Source: Fibrella aquatilis
GTDB lineage: Bacteria; Bacteroidota; Bacteroidia; Cytophagales; Spirosomataceae
DNA length: 64,000 nucleotides
Reading direction: 5' to 3'
Assembly: GCF_017353255.1 (NCBI RefSeq)
Contig: NZ_JAFMYU010000004.1
Span: 124,001-188,000 of the forward strand
Of this stretch, positions 60,111-64,000 are shown piece after piece (the first letter of the stretch is position 1; every line of letters starts with the position of its first letter). Position numbers and translations under genes: made by a program. Under the pieces are notes generated by a model, which saw nothing but the letters and a program-made list of their open reading frames with translations, did no database searches and had not been told where the DNA came from.

Positions 60111-61282
60111 CGACCTACGAAAGCCAGAACCTCGTTGATGACGTACTGCTGCTCGTCGTCGGTGAGGGTGGGGTACATGGGCAGGCTTAGGCAGCGGCTG
60201 TAGTAGCGTTCGGCCAGTGGGTAATCGCCGGGTTGGTTACCCTGCTGCTGATAGTACGGCATCGTATGCACCGGAATGTAGTGTACCTGCGCGAAGATAT
60301 TTTTCGTCCGCAGATAGTCGTATAACCCTTTCCGGTTATCAGTTTGAATCACGTACAAATGATACGCGTGACCCACATTGGCCGGTGGTACAATAGTTTG
60401 CACTGGGGTCTGGGCGAAGGCGGCATCATAGCGGGCAGCGATTTCACGGCGACGGGCCAGCATAGCATCGGCACGTTGCAACTGACTTAAGCCCAATGCA
60501 GCCTGCATGTCGGTGAGGCGGTAATTATAGCCAAGCTCCTGCAACTGCATATACCAGCCGCCCCGCTCAGGTTCGCCGTCGTAGGGGGGGGTGAAGTCGC
60601 CGGGTTTGTTGGTGATGCCGTGGGTACGTAGCCGCATGAGGTGGTTATACAGTGCCTCGGTACCCGCCGTAATCATGCCGCCCTCACCACAGGCAATGTG
60701 CTTTACAGGGTGAAAACTGAAGATAGCCAGATCAGCCAGCGATGCGTCGCCACACCGGTGGGTTTTTCCGTCGGTAGCCTCAAACGACCCGCCCGGCGAG
60801 TGGCAACTGTCTTCCAGCAGCCACAGTCCATGCTCGTCGGCCAGTGCCCGAAACGCCACCATATCAACGGGGTAGCCCGCGAAATCGACAGGAATAATGC
60901 CCGAAAAATAGCCGCGTGGATGTGCTTCGATCAACCGTCGAACGGCGTTTACATCCAGCAAAACGGTATCGGGATCAATATCGGCGAAGAACACCTCGCC
61001 ACCGCAATAGCGAACACAGTTGGCTGATGCTGAGAACGTTATAGGTGTAGTGATGACCCGCGTGCCGGGGCCAACACCCAGCGCCATGGCGCACAGATGC
61101 AGCGCAGCCGTACCGTTGGAAACCGCTACGGCATAGGGCGCACCAATGTAATCGGCGAAGGCTTTCTCAAACGCGCCAATGCTCGGCCCCTGCGTGAGCA
61201 TAGGACCACGCAGTACCTCGGCCACGGCGGCAATGTCTTCCTCCGTAATATGTTGCCTGCCGTAGGGAATGGGGTTATTCAT
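60107..61282 (-). CDS. pseC: UDP-4-amino-4,6-dideoxy-N-acetyl-altrosamine transaminase
   Basis: 391 aa from MNNPIPYGRQHITEED; the frame to 61339 reads through palindrome S. DegT/DnrJ/EryC1 PLP aminotransferase with FSFHPVKHIACGEGGMI (catalytic Lys), VLLDVNAVRRLIEAHP and the C-terminal LPMYPTLTDDEQQYVI. It aminates the 4-keto sugar made by PseB. 4-bp overlap with the membrane-protein gene downstream. Confidence 0.93.
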   Translation of the reverse strand: MNNPIPYGRQHITEEDIAAVAEVLRGPMLTQGPSIGAFEKAFADYIGAPYAVAVSNGTAALHLCAMALGVGPGTRVITTPITFSASANCVRYCGGEVFFADIDPDTVLLDVNAVRRLIEAHPRGYFSGIIPVDFAGYPVDMVAFRALADEHGLWLLEDSCHSPGGSFEATDGKTHRCGDASLADLAIFSFHPVKHIACGEGGMITAGTEALYNHLMRLRTHGITNKPGDFTPPYDGEPERGGWYMQLQELGYNYRLTDMQAALGLSQLQRADAMLARRREIAARYDAAFAQTPVQTIVPPANVGHAYHLYVIQTDNRKGLYDYLRTKNIFAQVHYIPVHTMPYYQQQGNQPGDYPLAERYYSRCLSLPMYPTLTDDEQQYVINEVLAFVGR

Positions 61283-61344
61283 TGGACGTTGGATATTGGA
61301 TATTGGATATTGGACCATCAAATGTCCGGCATCCAACATCCAGT
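61281..61344. repeat. Imperfect palindrome S, 20-nt arms at the pseC start
   Basis: Arms 61281-61300 and 61325-61344 match at 15 of 20 positions. The text is the TGGATATTGGATATTGGA word (tandem GGATATT). The pseC start codon lies at the edge of the left arm. More degenerate than the other palindromes. Confidence 0.6.
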
Positions 61345-61349
61345 GTCAT

Positions 61350-62366
61350 TTACACATTAAATGCTGGATCAACATGCTCCCGAATCTGCTCCCGAATCTG
61401 CTCGACGTCGAGCCATTCGTCGTTGGTGCCGGAGTTGTATTTGAATCCCTCGACTACGCGCTTGCCGTCGAAGGCTTTCAGGTAATCATCTACTTCCCAG
61501 GTAGGTGTTGAGGGTGTGATAACGTAATACCGGGCCGTCTCGACGGTGTTGAGCGAGTCGGTTTCGGTAATCATTTCCTCATGGAGCTTCTCACCGGGCC
61601 GAACGCCCACCAGCTTCTGTTCGCAATTGGGGCCAATGGCCGTGGCAAGTTCGGTGATGCGGTACGACGGGATCTTGGGTACGTAAATTTCACCACCCCA
61701 GGCGTGTTCCAGGGCATATAGCACCATCTCAACCCCATCTTCGAGCGAGATGTTAAACCGCGTCATATCGGGGTGAGTAATGGGCAGCACACCCTCTTTG
61801 CGCTTTTCCAGGAAAAACGGCACCACCGACCCCCGTGAACCGATGACGTTGCCATAGCGCACCACCGAAAAGGTCAGATCGCGGCTGCCTTTCATATTGT
61901 TGGCCGCTACAAACAGTTTATCCGAACACAGTTTCGTGGCCCCGTATAGGTTAATGGGCGCAGCAGCTTTGTCGGTCGAAAGGGCCACCACACGCTGCAC
62001 ACCATTGTCGAGGGCTGCGTTGATCACATTTTCGGCCCCGAAGACATTGGTTTTTATGCACTCCATCGGGTTGTATTCGGCGGCAGGCACCTGTTTCAGC
62101 GCGGCGGCATGGATAATGATGTCGACACCCTCACAGGCCCGTTTTAAACGTTCGCCGTCGCGCACGTCGCCGATGAAGTAGCGCATAGCTTTATACTTGC
62201 TGGTGGGAAACGTCTGACTCATCTCGAACTGCTTCAGCTCGTCGCGCGAATAGACAACCAGGCGTTTGATGTTCGGGTGGCGATGGAGCACTATCTCGAC
62301 GAATTTTTTCCCAAACGAGCCGGTCCCGCCGGTAATGAGAATGGATTTATTGGTTAGATCAAGCAT
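61350..62366 (-). CDS. pseB: UDP-N-acetylglucosamine 4,6-dehydratase (inverting)
   Basis: 338 aa from MLDLTNKSILITGGTGSFG; the extension to 62438 (LIVHYTLFIVHYPS) is palindrome text. Extended SDR with NAD motif GGTGSFGKKF, catalytic STDKAAAPINLYGATK (the YxxxK dyad) and NVIGSRGSVVPFF. It performs the first step of pseudaminic acid synthesis: C4 oxidation, C6 dehydration and C5 inversion. It opens the pse run (pseB, pseC, GT-C, pseF, pseG, pseH, pseI). Confidence 0.94.
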   Translation of the reverse strand: MLDLTNKSILITGGTGSFGKKFVEIVLHRHPNIKRLVVYSRDELKQFEMSQTFPTSKYKAMRYFIGDVRDGERLKRACEGVDIIIHAAALKQVPAAEYNPMECIKTNVFGAENVINAALDNGVQRVVALSTDKAAAPINLYGATKLCSDKLFVAANNMKGSRDLTFSVVRYGNVIGSRGSVVPFFLEKRKEGVLPITHPDMTRFNISLEDGVEMVLYALEHAWGGEIYVPKIPSYRITELATAIGPNCEQKLVGVRPGEKLHEEMITETDSLNTVETARYYVITPSTPTWEVDDYLKAFDGKRVVEGFKYNSGTNDEWLDVEQIREQIREHVDPAFNV

Positions 62367-62373
62367 GCTAGGG

Positions 62374-62478
62374 TAATGTACAATGAACAATGTATAATGT
62401 ACAATGAGCTGTGCTAATGGCAAGCGCTCAGCATACATCAGGTTTCATTGTACATTATACATTGTTCATTATACATTA
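62374..62478. repeat. Intergenic palindrome T, 34-nt arms
   Basis: Arms 62374-62407 and 62445-62478 differ at one position; the loop is 37 nt and contains TGCTAATGGC and GCGCTCAGCA, a decayed apex. Word GTACAATGAACAATG. It runs from just upstream of the pseB start to the stop codon of the upstream gene. Confidence 0.9.
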
Positions 62479-63357
62479 AATTTTGACTCGTGTAAACGCA
62501 TCAACGTAGCTTTTGGCGCTGGCGTTCAGGACGCGGACGTGCATGAACTGGGCGTAATCGCGGAGGATTTCGTAGCTAAAAAAGGCTTTGGAGAGGGAGG
62601 CAAACTGCGCCGACATCCGCGAGGTTTCTTTCTTTACTACGTCATAAACGGCAACGTGCGTGGCATCGCCGGGTTTATCGTAGAAGTGTTCCTGCTTCAT
62701 TAACAGCTCATTCGTGTCGGAAACGCGGATTTCTTCGTGCCATGAATGGTCGGCGCCGAAGAGGTAAATATCGGTAAACCGGCGCGTGATGGCGAGGTAA
62801 AGCGAGGCAGCCAGAATATTCTGTGATTGCGGCATCCCCCACCCCTTCCGGAAAACAATGTGCCGGAACCAGGCGTAGCCCCGCACCACCGTATAATTAT
62901 AAAAAATGACCCTGACTGTAGCGTGTTTCCCCGCCAGTTGCTTCACCAGATAACACCCCCGCGCCGACTGTGGCACAAACAGGTTCATGGGCCAGGTGGT
63001 GAGGTTAACCAGACACCGGATGGTCTTTTCTACGTCCTTGCGGCCACTGTTCTGTTCATTATATAGAAAGAACGCTGGGTCGAGCAAGGCATAGTTAGCG
63101 GGCTGTAAGAGGGCGTATTCGGGCGAAGAGGCAAAATTATTGACGCAGTATAATTCGGCCTGTTGAATAAAAGCCAGGTCATTCTCCAGCGACTGCCGTA
63201 ATGAGGGGCCATTGCCCAGAATAGCACAAACCGGTCGTTGGGGTGCCGGAATTTCTACCGAAAAGCGCGATTTGATCAGGATTTTCAGCAACGAAGCCAG
63301 CGTATTGATGAACGTAGTTACCTGTTCACTGACTGCATTGACGAGATTTTCTAACAT
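62476..63357 (-). CDS. DUF115/GT42-like protein, candidate nonulosonate transferase
   Basis: 293 aa, no obvious export signal. CAILGNGPSLRQSLENDLAF, VNNFASSPEYALLQPANYAL and the later ASLYLAITRRFTDIYLFGAD follow the pattern of DUF115 (Maf flagellin glycosyltransferases) and GT42 sialyltransferases, which begin with a GNGPSL loop that binds CMP-sugar. Given the pse genes directly downstream, I infer transfer of pseudaminic acid to a surface acceptor. The fold assignment is by motif only. Confidence 0.6.
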   Translation of the reverse strand: MLENLVNAVSEQVTTFINTLASLLKILIKSRFSVEIPAPQRPVCAILGNGPSLRQSLENDLAFIQQAELYCVNNFASSPEYALLQPANYALLDPAFFLYNEQNSGRKDVEKTIRCLVNLTTWPMNLFVPQSARGCYLVKQLAGKHATVRVIFYNYTVVRGYAWFRHIVFRKGWGMPQSQNILAASLYLAITRRFTDIYLFGADHSWHEEIRVSDTNELLMKQEHFYDKPGDATHVAVYDVVKKETSRMSAQFASLSKAFFSYEILRDYAQFMHVRVLNASAKSYVDAFTRVKI

Positions 63358-63416
63358 GAATGGTTTACGAAACTACACCGATAGCCTGTTACAAAGTTCG
63401 CAATAAACGGTATACC

Positions 63417-64000
63417 TCAGAACTGGAAATAGATGAACTGATTGGAGGTGAATACGCCGAAGATATAGGTGGCGAAACAGATTAGGGTGATAATGGCAAA
63501 GAAGAGTGGTGTGCTGCGGGTGGGGATCACCAAATAGCGCGATTCTTTCACCAGCAAAAACCCAATCAGCAACAGGCTAAACCATAGCTCGGTGGCATTG
63601 AGGGGTGTTTTGAGGGCGTCTAAAGGCGACAGCGTACCAATCTTTTTAAGAATTAACAAAGCTGACCGGACGCTCGTAGCCCGGAAGAACACCCACGTCA
63701 GCATGACCAACCCAAACGTAATCAGTACATTACCAACGTGCCACAGCCGCTTTGGTAGCATAAAGCCGGCTTGTTGGGGCATAACATGTTCTGTACCGCC
63801 CGACCGCGTTGTGCCACCATTTCTCCCTTCCTCCTTTCTTCCTGTCAACCATTTGTCTCTTAGGCCTGCTGCTACCTGATATAGGCCATGTAAACCGCCC
63901 CAGATTACGTAGGTCCAGTTGGCACCATGCCAAAGACCGCTGGCCAGAAATACCAGCATCTGGTTCACGTTGCGCCGGGTCTCACCCTTGCGATTGCCAC
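63417..64000 (-). CDS. MBOAT family O-acyltransferase (AlgI-like), 5' partial
   Basis: The frame is open to the right edge; the last bases read GNRKGETRRNVNQM, so the N-terminal part lies outside. The visible ~194 residues carry the MBOAT signature LVFLASGLWHGANWTYVIWG (catalytic His in LWHG) and several helices. A hydrophilic loop (LTGRKEEGRNGG, then TTRSGGTEHVMPQQ) contains a copy of the word found in palindrome F. Proteins of this type acetylate exopolysaccharides or sialic-acid-like glycans. Confidence 0.88.
   Translation of the reverse strand, partial: GNRKGETRRNVNQMLVFLASGLWHGANWTYVIWGGLHGLYQVAAGLRDKWLTGRKEEGRNGGTTRSGGTEHVMPQQAGFMLPKRLWHVGNVLITFGLVMLTWVFFRATSVRSALLILKKIGTLSPLDALKTPLNATELWFSLLLIGFLLVKESRYLVIPTRSTPLFFAIITLICFATYIFGVFTSNQFIYFQF

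Noticed and set aside
62367-62438. N-terminal extension of pseB (LIVHYTLFIVHYPS)
   Set aside because: Palindrome T text in frame; the Rossmann start after MLDLTNK is the family start.
1871-62478. Palindromes as ordinary Rho-independent terminators only
   Set aside because: Some could terminate, but several lack T-tracts, one lies between divergent starts, one inside a gene, and two beside a separate classical terminator (4991-5030, 11312-11344).
1871-62478. CRISPR array or insertion-sequence interpretation of the repeats
   Set aside because: No regular direct repeats with unique spacers, no Cas genes, no transposase frame and no target-site duplications that I could see.

Overview
The window looks like a chromosomal segment of a GC-rich (roughly 55-60% G+C by eye) member of the Bacteroidota, most likely Cytophagales of the Spirosoma/Fibrella type. 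Evidence: a type IX secretion (T9SS) C-terminal sorting domain, Bacteroidota-restricted families (GWxTD, DUF4296, DUF4230, DUF5522, Bat-like DUF58/VWA proteins), and TAnnTTTG promoter elements. No rRNA, tRNA, CRISPR array, transposase or phage gene was recognised.

Layout. 1-14.5 kb: a secreted ricin-lectin protein (5' end outside the window), ettA, a DUF349 protein, serS, a small AT-rich DUF3800/nucleotidyltransferase insert, lysC, ribH, a membrane TPR protein, pdhA and recF. 14.6-24 kb: a small orphan gene, a DUF1624-type membrane acyltransferase homologue, a tricorn-like S41 protease, and a signalling unit made of an ECF sigma factor, a membrane VWA protein with an anti-sigma-like tail, and two paralogous YD-repeat lipoproteins that share an upstream element. 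24-31.6 kb: a DUF1080 protein, a DUF985 cupin, tpiA, an aspartyl protease with PDZ domain, rpmB with a DUF5522 gene, rocD, an alpha/beta hydrolase and small proteins. 31.7-46.5 kb: an FGGY (gluconokinase-like) kinase, DUF4230, two exported proteins of unknown role, rnhB, a Bat-like DUF58/BatD-like/VWA run, DUF4296, hemG, a c-type cytochrome, rlmB and a GWxTD lipoprotein. 46.7-51 kb: a beta-helix protein, a YgiQ radical SAM protein and an AT-rich orphan. 51.3-64 kb: a surface-glycan locus on the minus strand with a complete predicted pseudaminic acid pathway (PseB, C, H, G, I, F), a GT-C-like membrane protein, a flippase, GT4 and GT2 glycosyltransferases, a DUF115/GT42-like protein and a partial MBOAT O-acyltransferase.

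The most unusual feature is not a gene. About two dozen long, mostly near-perfect inverted repeats (13-85 bp arms) occupy the spaces between genes, often running exactly from one stop codon to the next and sometimes into the coding ends. Arms differ from locus to locus but come from a limited set of low-complexity words (GTACAATG, CAGTATGCAG, GTGAAAGAGTGAA, TTACGAATTACG, AATTAAGAATT and others), while many share a recognisable apex, TTGCTGACGC...GCGTCAGCAA, often followed by CAGAGC. They lie at convergent, co-directional and divergent junctions; one sits in frame inside a membrane-protein gene, and at two loci the palindrome encodes part of a signal peptide. Ordinary terminator function does not explain all of these. 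I regard this gene-boundary palindrome family as the best candidate for an undescribed system here.

All functional calls come from reading motifs and from memory of families; no database search was run.
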